From: Lolium rigidum
Taxonomy: Eukaryota; Streptophyta; Magnoliopsida; Poales; Poaceae
Reading direction: 5' to 3'
Assembly (NCBI RefSeq): GCF_022539505.1
Contig: NC_061510.1
Coordinates: 282,532,715 to 282,596,714 of the forward strand
Length of the DNA: 64,000 nt
Shown: piece after piece, positions 22,579 through 34,645 of the stretch
How the letters are laid out: each line of letters starts with the position of its first letter
How positions within the stretch are numbered: position 1 is the stretch's first letter
Notes under the pieces: model-generated
Told to the model about the DNA's origin: nothing
Seen by the model: only the letters and a program-made list of their open reading frames with translations
The model's database searches: none
Program-made: the position numbers and the translations under genes

Positions 22579-23500
22579 AATTAACTGCATATGATCTGCC
22601 ATTTTATGATTTTACCTCCGGGAACTCCTTCTAGCCTTTTATATTGGTTTTATTTTATAAAATTGATTACAATTCAACACTTGCCGCATCCCTTGGTTCC
22701 TATCAGGTCATAGATTTTCTCGAGATAAGCCTTTAGAACATGAAACAGTTACTCCATGCGAACATATGAGCCATCAATTTATATAGTTGTAAACAAGAGG
22801 CCAATGGCATATTGGTCCATGTAGACTTTTTTCTATTCATTGGTCTTAACTATAGCAGATGACATTTCAAGATCTAAAAGCATTGCGTAAACTATATCCA
22901 TGTACAACTTGTCACGTAGGTGCAAAAGGTTACTATCAAAGATAAGGTTTTGGTCAAGATACAAGTTCCTCAAAATTTTGATGAAACATTATACCACGGA
23001 CTAGCTAAATGGAGTGAAAAAGGAGAGCTAAAATATTGTGTGCAAGTCTAGTTCTACACACGACCCTATTATACATTTACACACGAGGCAACATACAGCA
23101 ATTGAAAAGTCTTAGACCTTTACACATGACGGTCCTATTATCAATGTAAAAATGTATCTACCAAATCCATTCATGTCTCCTATACATGTTTATACTGTGC
23201 ACAATTTCAGTATACCGAGTAATATGTGAATGTTGATGTAGCATCGTACTATGGTTTCATGGAGGCAAATAAAAGGCCGAAAAATTATTTTGGTATAAAT
23301 ATATCTTGGCCGCCAACCTTCTTACTGTTCCAGTTTTCTATCTACTGGCACGTGCCAGCATCTCAAAGACTAAACACGTGAAAACCAAGATAAAACATGT
23401 CACAGAGCAACGTATTTTTTTTATGAAATCTAGCCTCACATATGCGGTGCTCGCTCTGGTAGTTTTAATTTAAGGTGTTGCAGGTGGCTGGAAAAAGCTC
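22579..23500. other. AT-rich intergenic sequence
   Basis: No gene, terminal repeats or RNA recognised. The stretch at 23040-23170 contains repeated TTTACACA(C/T)GA blocks. Confidence 0.35.
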
Positions 23501-24427
23501 TCATTTCTCCCCTCCCCTCTCTTAAGCTGCTACAGTAGCTTGGGAGTTCTCCACCACCGACCGGGCCGATACAATTAAAGCCCTCTCCGCCGGAATAGCT
23601 GGCCGGAGTTGGTCAAGGTGACGCGCCGGAATAGATAGGAGTATGTTTAGGGCTAGATCTAGTCTAGGTTTCGGTTTTATCCATGTGGAGTATGGCGTAA
23701 TGCCCTTGGGGATCTGACTGCGGTGGAGTTTGAGCTGCTCCCTGTGGCTGGTGGTGGTGATGCAGCTGCTCGTGGAGCTCCAATGGAGGGAGCCGGAGGC
23801 AGGCGGCGGCAGAGCTCCTACAACCCCCTCAATAAAGCTCTCTTGCTGCTCTCTGCATCTGGGAGGTGCAGCTTCGGTCCCTCCTCCTTCGAGTCACCGT
23901 GGTGGTGGAGAAGAGAGGAGCTCCTATGTGGTGTTGTCTTTGGTAGATCTACAGAGTGGTGTCCTGGAGCTGGTGATCTTCCTCCAGTGCAACACATGGC
24001 AACCTCGATTGTCGCCGTGATCTTTGGGAAAAAAAGGTGGCCCTTCTTCAACCTTCGTCTTGAAGGCCTTGTTGATCCATCGCTGGAGCTCGACGCTGCT
24101 AGAAGGCCAAGTGGTTCGTCCCCGGTCTTTTGGCTGTAGCCAGCGGCTGGATCTTGTCGTCGGAGTAGAGCTTTCGAGCTTGTTGCTCTCAGAGATCGGC
24201 GGAAAAGCCTGGAGCTCGCCGGCGTTTGGTGGCAGAGGCGTCCCTGTCCTTGCTTGTTTTTTCTTCTTTTCTTTTAGGGTGCTTTTTGTAAAGTTGAAGG
24301 CCTAATCTTCAAATAATAGGTTCTTTAGGGCGAGTGATGAAAAGGGGCCTTCTTGTAAAATGTACCTGCCACGTCTTCATCAATGAATTGCTCCGCAGGG
24401 TCGTTGACCCCTCCTTGTGTTAAAAAA
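23500..24427 (+). mobile_element. Probable second poly(A)-ended retroposon
   Basis: GC-richer body with an ORF at 23723-24139 (138 codons, MEFELLPVAGGGDAAARGAP at the start, no recognised domain). Next comes a T-rich 3' segment (TTTTTTCTTCTTTTCTTTTAG near 24255) and a terminal A run near 24421-24427. The organisation resembles the retroposon at 19.8-22.6 kb and other grass LINE-dependent elements. Boundaries and target duplication are not proven. Confidence 0.35.
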
Positions 24428-25529
24428 AGGGGGTTGCAAGTAAATGACCTTGCACAAAGCAAATTCACCCAACATTGGTATCTACGATTTTCTTTTTCAG
24501 CAAGCGTCACATCTAAACCTAATGCAATTAGATGGGACCACTTTCTATTCGAATTGAAAGGTGAATATATGTGGATGAAAGGAAAGAGATGGAACATGTT
24601 TGACAACAAAAAGATGAGGAATTTCCGCTACACGAAGAAAGAAATATCTATTGTTCCTAGCTCCCACACCTAGTACTACAACTCATGCTATGACCACTTG
24701 ATTGAGCCTTTTGTTCTACACAAATGGCGTAGAGTACCACATAGAAGCTTCTACACCACCACTACTGCTACACGAAACTTAATTATTCCTTCCAGGAGGC
24801 CAATTAGGCAAGAGACAAGACCCAACAAAGATGGCACAGACTTGTTCTCATGTCCGTATGCTATGCTGATTAGCCTTTTCGGATCTACCAAGCTATCATT
24901 GGTGCACGCATGGTGTCTACCATAAAGCCAAGAATTATCCCACAAATATTATAGTATATCAATAATGACCTCGTCGTGCCAAATGCAGATCAGGCTGCTT
25001 CTTTGTGAGCGCATGCACGGTCATGTAGAAACACCACACCGCAGCACACACCACTTATCCTATCCACCTTTTTCATTTTAGATGCATATATATAGCGTTG
25101 CTCCCCACACTATAGCTAAAACTTCTTGGTGCCATGTGACTCTGAAGCAGTGACCTGAAAGAAGGCCAACAAAAACTTGTGCTTTAAGATTATCATCAAT
25201 CATTTCGACGCAAAGACCCTAGCTAGGGCCATACTCAACAACATCGATCGACCGGCTGGTCTGATGTAGCAACAGGGGTCAGGGGGTACTAGTTTATTAA
25301 CGAACAAAGAAAGAGACACTAGCTGCCTGCATCTTCGTGCGTCCCCTGCGTAGAACAAAACGGGAATCGCTTCTTCTTTTGAGCCTTTGACATGGGAGAT
25401 GGGACAGGGAATTGAGATAACGAAAGAACAGAAAAGGAGGGGAATTTATCAAAGGCTGTGGTATATAAAGAGACCGAAACTAAAAGGTGGGTAAAATCAC
25501 GCAGATCCCTCCCCCAACATGTGTAGATA

Positions 25530-26998
25530 TATTTTTTCGATAAAGGGAATATATTAATATCGAAGATACCAATTACACCCAGCCTTCTGCAACAACGCAT
25601 GCACCCTAATGGCACTACGGATGCACACGAGCCAAAAACAAGAAAAGAAAACTAAGAAACAAAAGTCCCGCTACGAGTATCTCGGGCCTAACAACAAGCA
25701 ATACATCCACCGCCAAGACAACACCTCGAATTACGGACTCTCAGTCCCGCTCTCAAAACAATGCCTCCACCAAGGATATTGCCAGGCACAACCAATTAAG
25801 GCCGGACCTTGGGTTTTCACCCCGAAAGGTAGGACTCTGCACTTCACCTGTGTTGTCGCCCCCACTTTCATACCGCTGGCCGTGAAGCCCGGAACACCAA
25901 GCAAGTCCCTCAACAACGCAGAGACTTGAACCTCCCTTAGCTAGTCCTCCCTCCGGCCTTCATGAAATTCTCTTCTTCCGACTTTCATCATGGATCCATA
26001 GTCACTTGATGTCAATCAAAGAAAAAGAGCTTCGCGCCGCTCCCTCCAGAACCAATCGGTCGGAATAAAAACATGGGTGCGCATGACCGAATACCTCCGA
26101 TCCAACAAACTGCAGGCAAAAGCATTGTTACATTCACCGGTGGAGCCTTCCGGAACTCAACACTCCGGCCGGATCACGAGTCCAGAGCCTCCGGTAGGTC
26201 CTCCTCTTCACGCAAGAGAGGCCCTAGGACCGCCGCCTTTATTCAGGTCGAACCCCCACGTCGGCGACCATCCTGGGCTGGCCACTCCAACCCTCCACCG
26301 GCGACACCATCGCCGGCTTCCAAGCTCCTCCATCTCGCCGCCGCCGCCGGAACGAGTAGGTTAGCGATAGTTGCTTGACGATGCCTTCAACAAGATAACG
26401 GCGCAGACGCCACCATCGCCCGCCATGACCGGAGTCGGCTCGGTTTTCACCGGCTACTATGCCTCCCCGTCTCGCCGCCGGCGCCGAAAGTGGGATCAAA
26501 AATCCAACACATCCAGCCTGGCTGACTGCCTTCGGTGGATGAAGTCAGCCACCAACACCATGCCCGGGCCGAAGACCCGGACGTCCTCAAGCCGCGAAGA
26601 AGACCCATCGAAGCCTCCTCGTGCCATTGACGAGACGCAGCCGCGATGGATCGCGATCCGAACCTCGGGCCCAGATCCGACCACACCGCGGCCCAACATC
26701 CGCCGCCGGCCGCCGGAGATCCGTCGGCCACCGCCATCCCGCTGCGTTCAGTCGATGGAGGAGGAGGGTGTAGGCCGCCGCCCCCACACGCTCCCGCAGG
26801 CCGCGCTGCGCTCTGCCGACGGAGGACCGAGCCGCCACCGCCGCCTCACCACAGGGGCTTTGCCCCGCGGCGTCCTCGGCGACGGCGGCGGAGGAGAGGG
26901 GCCTGTAGGGGAGGGGAGGAGAGCGGTGTGGAGGGGAACTCCCCGGGGACGGCGGGCGGCGCCGCCGCCTCGGGGGAGAGAGAGGAGGTTAGGTCTTC
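25530..26998 (-). mobile_element. LINE-derived retroposon insertion
   Basis: Flanked by the exact 12-bp duplication CATGTGTAGATA at 25518-25529 and 26999-27010. The duplicated unit copy 3 has this sequence once, at 37275-37286, with matching flanks on both sides, so the empty site is known. The minus-strand 3' end reads ATATTCCCTTTATCGAAAAA, a typical plant L1 end. The 5' end is GC-rich. ORFs on both strands of the GC-rich part (26371-27099 and others) show no domain; no reverse transcriptase remains. Confidence 0.85.
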
Positions 26999-27412
26999 CA
27001 TGTGTAGATAGATGGCAGACACGTATGCGCGAAAGTGAGAATGCGACGGTTCCGGTCGCTCCTCCTCAATCTCGCAAAATTCCATGGCTCCATTATTGAT
27101 CCCATTGACGTATTGCACCCCAACCGTATCATTGCCCACTCCGCTTAATTAGCTATACCAAAAAGAGAGCTAATCTCATCACGATAGCCCCAATGGGGGA
27201 TGCAGGAAAGTTTCACAAGACTAGGAAATGCTCGCTTTCCCTTTTTTTATCCTGTTTTACTTTATTGCCCGTTGTTTGGTCTTTGTAGCGAACTATGTAT
27301 TTCTATTATGTTTCGTAATGGAAAGAGGTTAGCCCGGTTGGGAAAAAAAAGAAAATGTTTGGAAAGTGGGGTTATAAATTAAAGAGAGGCAGCTAGCAGG
27401 TCTGACTCGGTT

Positions 27413-28795
27413 TCCAAAGTGGTTGTGGAGATCACTGGATTCCTGCCTGCACTCCAGCTCGCGAAAAAGCCAAAGAATCACTCAAATAATAATACTCGTA
27501 TTATCATATCATTTACGCTCGTGCATGCTTCCCACGTCTAGGCTTGATCTGGCTTCAAACTATACCATATTATTATTGTCCTGATCACACTCACTCACAA
27601 ACACAAACACCTCCTAGAAAAAGAAGGCCGATCCAACTTGTGAGGTGGACTAGCAGCTAGCCTTTAATTTGGCACATATGATGACTGTACTGCTCCGTTC
27701 GACCCGGCCAATCCGGTGAGAATCGCCATCGATCACCGTCCCTTGCCGGCCATATTTTTTCCGAGTTGCTCTCCGAGAACAGATGCCTCCGTTGGGTCCA
27801 CGAAAATGAAGTAGCAAGTTGGGACCCTTTTGGGTAGGAGCACATGAACATGATACGTCCGTCCAGGTATATCCCGGTCAAGTACTAACCCCCCTCCACG
27901 TTGGCTACTAGCACTAGTTTGTCAAATTTACAAGTGCATGCTTTGGCTTAACTCGAAGCAGTGGACTCGGTCGAGTGCACTCCACGTCGCGCGATCCATG
28001 TACATGATGTGCTTGGCTTCAACCATCCGTAGTGAGTTAAGCCAGCTCGGGGTGCTGCCGAACTGTCGATCGGCAGTCCAGTGTCGATGTTTCTTCATCT
28101 TTCGCTATAGCCTGTACCTCGTAGACCACCCAGGCACCCACGGCATCCTCACATGACGCAGAACGCCCACCCACACAGCGTGAATGTGCGTCGCCTCGCC
28201 ACAACCCCCACCTGCCCGCGATGCACCGGTGCTGCCTGCACAACGCGTGCATCACCGCAGCCGTGCCCGATTCAGGATGCCGCCTACCGTTCGCGTCACA
28301 CTCCCGGGTAAGGGAACAAAGTTCTTTGGAGAAAACACGACGAAAATGACTCGTTTGGATCGTACTTTCCCGCATAGGATATGTGTTGTGACGCATCGTG
28401 CATGCCTGGATAGATAGGCAGATGTGCTCATGCGTATGCCGTGCCCAACCGTGCAGGCCTGCAAAATCCCATTCACACGTACTACATCAGCAGCAGTCCC
28501 CCTCTCTGGCTCCATGCCACCATCGCCTTTCGTTTTTCTTCTCCAGAGCGATGAGGACAGACATCTTCATCAGAGACGACCGCCACCCCAGAAAACAACG
28601 TGTGAGGTACTAGTAGACAGGTAGACAGGGAAAGACCAAACGCATGCCAACAAGACATACGTACACGAATGGCTCCGAGAAATATTTGCGGGCAGAAAGA
28701 TATATGTAGATCAGACCAGCGCGGGACACGAGCGGCAATGCATGTCGCACAAGCTGGAGTGCAGGAATCCGGTGATCACCACAACCACTTTTGGA
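27413..28795. repeat. Inverted repeat of about 48 bp within unit copy 1
   Basis: TCCAAAGTGGTTGTGGAGAT at 27413, continuing to 27462, is matched in inverted orientation at 28752-28795 (reading TCCAAAAGTGGTTGTGGTGA on minus). About 1.3 kb separates the arms. Copies 2 and 3 have only the left arm (31270 and 37550). Confidence 0.6.
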
Positions 28796-29470
28796 GCCAT
28801 GTATAACATGACAGCCATAGAAGCTACCTCAAATGCTTACCTAGACTGATTGACCCGGCATGTGCCTTGGCGATGAGGTAAACACGGAATAGTTCACCTC
28901 CATGTCCACACGATCTTGCTCTGTCTGATTGACATGGAATAAAATCGTTCGTTTCTAGAGAATGGGGCCAGAATAATCTACCTTGGAAACGTCCTTACCT
29001 GGTGACGTGAACATAGTTTACACAGATAGATCAATGAGACATCTATTATCTATCTATTATATACTAAAAGTACAATACAGAGTTTTAAAATAGAGATGCC
29101 ACATTAAGCCACATCATTCTAATTATTTTGTCAGTTAGATCTAAAATTTACGGCTAAGATTTAACGTCTTTATGTAACATGTACATGCACAAATTACTTT
29201 AGACACACCAAACTGTCACGTTAGTGGACCCACATTTATTACTTGGTAAAAATCAACATAATGTCACGTTGTAAAGGCACGACCTGATTCCCTCATGTAC
29301 CGGTGCTTTTTCTAATATTCACGTGCACATATTAACTCCACCTCCACCATTACTCATAGAAAAAAAAACTTGATCCTATTAATAATATTCACGTGCACGT
29401 ACTCCATCGTTCTCTTAGGAAAAAAAAAAACTTGGTCCAGTTCACAGCCTTACAATACAAATCAATAATC

Positions 29471-29658
29471 CGGATCGATTGCCGGACAATTTAAAGATTT
29501 GTCCCGTGCCGCCGGCCGCCAGACACCATGATATAGTTGAGTCGCTTAATTATCTATTTTTAATCCCGATCTATTGCCGTGCAATTCAAAGATTTGTCCT
29601 GTGCCGCCGGCCGCTAGACACCATGATATAGTTGAGTCGCTTAATAATCTACTTTTTA
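29471..29658. repeat. 93-bp tandem duplication inside the Helitron
   Basis: Two adjacent copies (29471-29563 and 29564-29658) share AAAGATTTGTCC, GTGCCGCCGGCCGC and GACACCATGATATAGTTGAG, with a handful of substitutions. Confidence 0.8.
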
Positions 29659-29690
29659 TATACTAAAAGCAATATATAGTAATTCCAACT

Positions 29691-30600
29691 ACAACGATTC
29701 CGAGAAAGGCAATGGAGATTGAGCCTTCGAGGATACACCCGCGATATCATTTGATCCCTCTAATAACCCCGACTACGATGATCTAGAGGAACACAATGGA
29801 CCAGCCAAGACGGGCCCGGTGTCATCTGTTGTAGTGTCGATGGGCTTCCGACAATGCAGATTAGTAGCCGGCGGTGTCCAATCGGCAAATGCGGGGCTAC
29901 CACGTTACGTACGTTCACCCGATATGTTGTGAACGCACACTTGACACCGGCTTCCGGGCATATTGGCGACCACTCGATCAAGTCGACACCTATCATACTC
30001 GAACATAGAGCCTCCTAGCATACACCGGCAATGTTGTGTGATTTGTCTTATGACTCCAACGACGACAATCCCAAGAGAGAGAATGGTGTTACTGGGATGG
30101 GCGTAGGGTCGTCGGATGTCTGGTCGATGGGCGTTCGGTGAGCTGACGATCCTAAGGAAGACAATGGAGACATGCCCTTCGAGGTACACCCGCGATGTCG
30201 TTTGATCCCAACGATAGCTCTGATACACCCGCGAAGTCGTCGTTTGATCCCTCCGATAACTCGACTATGACGATCCCGACGAAGACAATGGAGGCGGAGC
30301 CTTCGATGATACACCTGCGACGTCTTTTTATCCCTCCAATAACTCCGACTAGGACAATCCCGGGAAAGACAATGGAGCTGTCAAGACGAGGCTGGGGTCG
30401 CCGTTTGTGGTGTCGATGGGCCTCCAACGATCCGGGTTAGTGGTCGGCGGTGTTGAATCGGAAAATGTGGGGCTACCATGTTACGTACATTCACGCTATG
30501 TGTTGTGAACGCACACATGACACCGTCTTCCAAGCATATTGGCGATCCCTCAGATGAAGTCGACGCCTATCATCCTCGAACACGGAGCCATAAAACATGT
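29691..30600 (+). repeat. Degenerate coding-like repeats inside the Helitron
   Basis: A unit around GACAATGGAG - GCCTTCGA - ACACC(C/T)GCGA - TTTGATCCC - AATAACTCCGACTA recurs at about 29695, 30155, 30215 and 30280. A larger segment (GTTACGTAC, GTGAACGCACAC, CATATTGGCGA) recurs at 29900 and 30480. Read in the plus frame the unit gives DDPDEDNGG, SFDPSDNS and similar acidic peptides, with stops between. This is probably a captured, decayed repeat-protein gene fragment; its source is not recognised. Confidence 0.5.
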
Positions 30601-30935
30601 TATTCCACTAAATTAATATAAAATAAGATGTAATGATGTAATTTTTCAACGCTCTCGATAATCTAATGATGATGTCATCGCATTTGCGAGGGCCACCGTG
30701 CTAGTTGCCAACAACAGCAAGAGAGAAATCAGGTGCGGAGGGACACACGACAGACAGGCACCCTCGTTACATGCCACGCTTGCGAAATCTGAACCAACCA
30801 TATCACACAATGCGTAGGCCCCCTGCACCTCCACGGATAGTCATATCGACGCACGGATCACTTTCTTCAGATCAGACAAGTATAAAAATGACTTGCTACT
30901 ACTAGAGTAGGGGCTGTGCAGGAGTAGGAAGGAAC

Positions 30936-31077
30936 AACGACCGAACTTCCCGAATTAATATCGGTTCCTAGAAAATGAGAACCGATCTAGCCACCGATAT
31001 ATTCAGTTCAGGTCTATTCGGTTCGGTCTCAGGTTTTCCGGCTCCATAGTTCGGTCCTCGGTTAATATGCCCACCCC
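30936..31077. other. Spacer between unit copies 1 and 2
   Basis: Contains TTCGGTTCGGT-like runs and ends with GCCCACCCCTAACC, resembling the end of a common plant short interspersed repeat. It is not found between the other copies. Confidence 0.35.
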
Positions 31078-33112
31078 TAACCCCAACCGTATCATCGGCT
31101 CATCGCCCACTTCGCTTAATTAGCTGCCAAAAAGAAGAGCTCATATCATCATGATAAACCCTAATGGGGGATGCATGAAAGTTTAATAAGACTATGAAAT
31201 GTTTGCCAAAGGGAGGAGAAAGGGGAGGTTATAAACTAAAGAGAGGCAGCTAGCAGATCTGACTCAGGCTCCAAAAGTGGTTGTGGAGATCACCGGATTC
31301 CTGCACTCCTATCTTGCGGAAAGTCGAAGAATCACGCAAATAATAATGATACTCAGTAATATTATTATTCGCGCTCGTGCATGCTCCCCACGTCTAGGGG
31401 CGATCTATCTGGCATCAAGCTAAACCATATTCTTGTCCTGATCACACTCGCACACAAACAGAAACACCTCCTAGAAAAAGAGGTCCGATCCAACTTGTGA
31501 GGTGGACGGCTAGTTTGCCTTTTGGCGCATATGATGACCTCTACTGATCCATCCGTCCACCCTATTTAGTGAGAATCACCATCGATCCTCGGCCATCTTT
31601 TTCCCTCCTTTTTTTCCGTGGTGTTGTCTGTCTGAGATCAGATGCTTCGGTTGGCTCCACCAAAATGAAGCAGCAAGTTGGGACCCTTTTGCCCAGAATC
31701 ACTCTAGAGCTAGCTAGTAATGTTTTACGACATATCCCGAGCTGAGCTGGCCTCCATAGAAGACATTTAGCTGGGATGGAACAGGGACGAGAATGGAATC
31801 CTTGGCCACCGTAAGAATAGGCTGCCTGACCATTTCTATCAGTTTAGATTTTTTTTTTGTTATGTTAGCTAGCGCATGGGTTCGATAGCAGCTCTCTCCG
31901 GCGATCGTGCGTCTGCAGCCCACCTCACGCGCGCACAGGGATGTAACTGTCTAACTGAGATGCCTTGTGGTCCTGAACGATTAGCAGGGGAGATGAACCA
32001 ATAGTACGTTGTGCTGCTAACACTAGTCCGCCATGTTTCCGGTGGCTTAACTCGAAGCAATCTGCACCCCAAGTCAAGCGATCGATGCATGTACGTGATG
32101 TGCTCATCGGTGCGCTTGTAACATCCGTAGCCAGCTAGGGGACCAAGTTAATTAGGTACTGCATGCTGCCGATCGACCTCGCGATCGGAAGTCTAGACTC
32201 CAGAGACGCTTTTCCTTTGTCCTTTGGCTATGCCTGTAGCCCCTCGGTAGCCCAAAGCCCCTAGGCCACCGACGGCGTCAGCCCGCGACCGCGATATGAC
32301 ACGCCGGTGCCGTCCGCTCCCGGCCGCGCCGCAACATGGTGCCTCTGGGAATGGGGGGTGTGGTTCAATGCGGTGTGCGTCCCGAAAGAGGGGGCCAGTT
32401 GGTGCCCACCGTTCGCATCACCCTCTCGGCAACACCCAGGGAACAAACTTCTTCTTTGGATGGAAGAAATCAAGAAAACACGACGAAAACGACTTGTTTG
32501 TATCCTACTCATCATGCGTGGATAGAGAGATATGTAGATGTGCTCATGCGGATGCCGTGCCCAACCGTGCAGGCCTGCCAGCCTCTATGGCTCCACGCCA
32601 TCATCACCTTTTGTTTTTCCTTTATATTTCTTGCCCGGACCGGAGCGACGAGAACAAAGATTTTCATAAGATGACCGCCACCCAAAAAGAAATTTGTGAG
32701 GTGGTAGAAAGATGGACAACGAGAGACCAAACGCATGGCACCAAAACGTACGCGCATGGCTTTCGTCGACCAGCACCGGACAAGAGCGGCAATGCAGCTT
32801 GCACACAAGCCAGATGGGTTGGCAAAAGGAGCATTAGGGTGGTCATCATCTTGTGCAACAGCAGAAAAGTTGGCATGTATTGTACTATACTCGTCTCATC
32901 TGTTGTGCTACGAGTAGTAGATGGCACTCCATGTTACCTTGCCACAACTTTGCTTTAGCTCTCCTCCATTGCGTTCCGTAATCCGATGGAGCGACATGCT
33001 AATTCTAAATATATGCCCTAGAGTGGAAGAAAGGGAGCTACTGAACCCGGCCAATAAAATAAGCATGTGATTGTTTAACTACTGGTACATATAGTATATA
33101 ACATGGCCCATC
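31078..33112. repeat. Triplicated unit, copy 2 (shorter)
   Basis: Collinear with 27113 onward in copy 1 and 37380-39888 in copy 3. Landmarks are CCCAACCGTATCAT, GTGGTTGTGGAGATCACCGG at 31277, AAGCAGCAAGTTGGGACCCT at 31670, GTGCCCAACCGTGCAGGCCT at 32557, and GCATGTGATTGTTTAACTAC at 33063. It lacks the first third of the unit and the tail. Several indels are not multiples of three, and ORFs are not conserved. Confidence 0.75.
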
Positions 33113-33309
33113 GACCACTCAAGCACTCAATCTGCAGTAGTGATCTGGTTATCACTTCAAGACAAGGGGGCAAATGTGTTCAGGCCACGGATATTTAGCT
33201 AATTATTACAACATTATCAACCAAGGGGGCAAAAGTTATGAACCAACTCAAGAAACCAAAGAGCTGCGCTGGAGAACTCTTTTCGCTCATTACAGATAAG
33301 ATTTGCCAT
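33113..33309. other. Spacer, no feature
   Basis: Nothing recognised; it leads into the carrier exon read on the minus strand. Confidence 0.3.
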
Positions 33310-33386
33310 GTACCTAGTTGTTGATCCTTCACCTTGCAGTCTTGTCTTGATCACATCCAAGGGAGATGTTAAGTTTGCACTAAAAC
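33310..33386 (-). pseudogene. Orphan exon of a mitochondrial carrier family protein
   Basis: After a TTGCTTTGCAG acceptor (minus), the exon encodes FSANLTSPLDVIKTRLQGEG followed by STTR and meets GTACAT, a possible donor. PLDVIKTRLQ fits the carrier signature Px[DE]xx[KR]x[KR]Q. Solute carriers of the mitochondrial inner membrane have three such repeats, and only one is visible here. The open frame continues to 33217 but loses similarity. No second exon was recognised on either side. The GC-rich block at 34646-35245 could be a first exon of the same minus-strand locus, but nothing shows that. Confidence 0.45.
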
Positions 33387-34645
33387 CTGCAAAGCAATTT
33401 GGAAAAGAGAAGTGAATCAAGATGCTAGCACACTGACATCGCACTATAAGAACTGACAGGAAAAAAGCAAGAATACTAAACAGATAAGTGATTCCAAAGA
33501 AGACTGTACCACACTACCACGGCCATAACCATTGGTACATGGCCACGGCCACAACAGCTACGCCGTGACCTGCTGCCGGGATCCTGGCCCATCCGGGAAC
33601 TGCTACTCGATTGTGTCACCGCGCCGGTGAGCTTGAGGTGTGGTTTCATCTTTGCCGAAACTGTAGACTTCATTTCCATCACATCCGGCGAAGACTACTA
33701 CAGGGCAATATTCCTTTAGATAGCTGTCAAATGTAGGCCAACACCCTGCCTAGTAGAGGATCAAGCATGTACCTTGGAATGTAAATTAGTGCGCGTTTCT
33801 GAAATGTACATGACTACATTTCAATTGTAAAGCATTATCAAGCACTATCATCTTTGTAAAAAGTAATTACTGCAGTCTGTAGGATAACCAGGACACCATG
33901 CACAAATCTGAAAGATGGAAGCTTGACTATCAAGGTGAATCATTGACCTATGCTTGCCTAATGCTGCCATCAATGGTAAAAAAAATCCCTATTTGACCCA
34001 TACATATCAGCACGTGTTCCATATGTAACATCACTTATTATTGTGTTGACATGAGTAGTTCCTGGAATGACACAAAATAAAATTAGTTATATGATGTTCC
34101 TCACATGCATATATCTCAAATCATATGTTACTCCCCTCTAATCACTGGACAGATTACATTTGTATGTTCCATTTCAGAGTAAAATAAGAGTAGTATGACA
34201 TACAAATGTAGAGGATTTCACGAATGATGCAAAAGAGTAGTACTAACTATTTAAGGTCAGAAAAATCCTTTTCTAAAATACACATTGAGTATTGAGTAGC
34301 AACTAAGGGACTGTGAGATAACAGAATTAGATAATGCAGGGAGACAATTTTACTCAAGTTATGACTAGAAACCTGGAGCTGCAGTAACAAATTGTCATTA
34401 GATGGCTGCAGTAACAACTACATTGTCAGGGTGATATATCACCCTGAAATTTCATCTGAAGAGATGGCTGCACTTGGCACTAGATGACAGAGGTGAGCGT
34501 GACAGGCTGAGATATCTTAGCTATTTTTAGTGTAAACATAATTATCACTAGAAACTAAAGAACCAACTGATCAGTGATTACTTGAACAAAATGATACATC
34601 ACAGCACATAATCATGATTTCACTAGAAACCAAAGAATCAAGCAC
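33387..34645. other. Intron-like or intergenic sequence
   Basis: The minus ORF at 33476-33682 is unrecognised and could be an exon remnant. An exact 20-bp palindrome lies at 34427-34446. Otherwise AT-rich with no support for coding. Confidence 0.3.
34427..34446. repeat. Perfect 20-bp palindrome
   Basis: CAGGGTGATATATCACCCTG is its own reverse complement. Confidence 0.8.

Larger units (their letters stand above)
29042..30704 (+). mobile_element. Helitron, non-autonomous
   Basis: Begins TCTATTATC and ends CTAG, inserted between A (29041) and T (30705) without duplication. Copy 3 of the host unit has the uninterrupted GAGACA|TTGCCAAC site at 40082-40095. A short hairpin CGCA-TT-TGCG (30679-30688) precedes the end. 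These are the defining Helitron features. A second Helitron-like start, TCTACTTTTTATATACTAAA, lies inside at 29648, so the element may be composite. No Rep/helicase coding sequence. Confidence 0.88.
24577..30935. repeat. Triplicated unit, copy 1 (with two later insertions)
   Basis: Starts at GGAAAGAGATGGAACAT and matches copy 3 (from 36129) collinearly. Landmarks are the block around 'gcgttgct', the LINE target site at 25518, the CCCCAACCGTATCAT block at 27118, the GTGCCCAACCGTGCAGGCCT block at 28442, the GATTGACCCGG block at 28849, and the CTACTACTAGAGT block near 30895. It carries the LINE-derived insert 25530-26998 and the Helitron 29042-30704, both absent from copy 3. ORFs are not preserved between copies, so the unit looks non-coding. 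Confidence 0.75.

Noticed and set aside
26371..27099. 242-codon plus-strand ORF
   Set aside because: It lies in the GC-rich 5' part of the LINE-derived insert, antisense to it, runs past the insert's right boundary, and has no recognisable domain.
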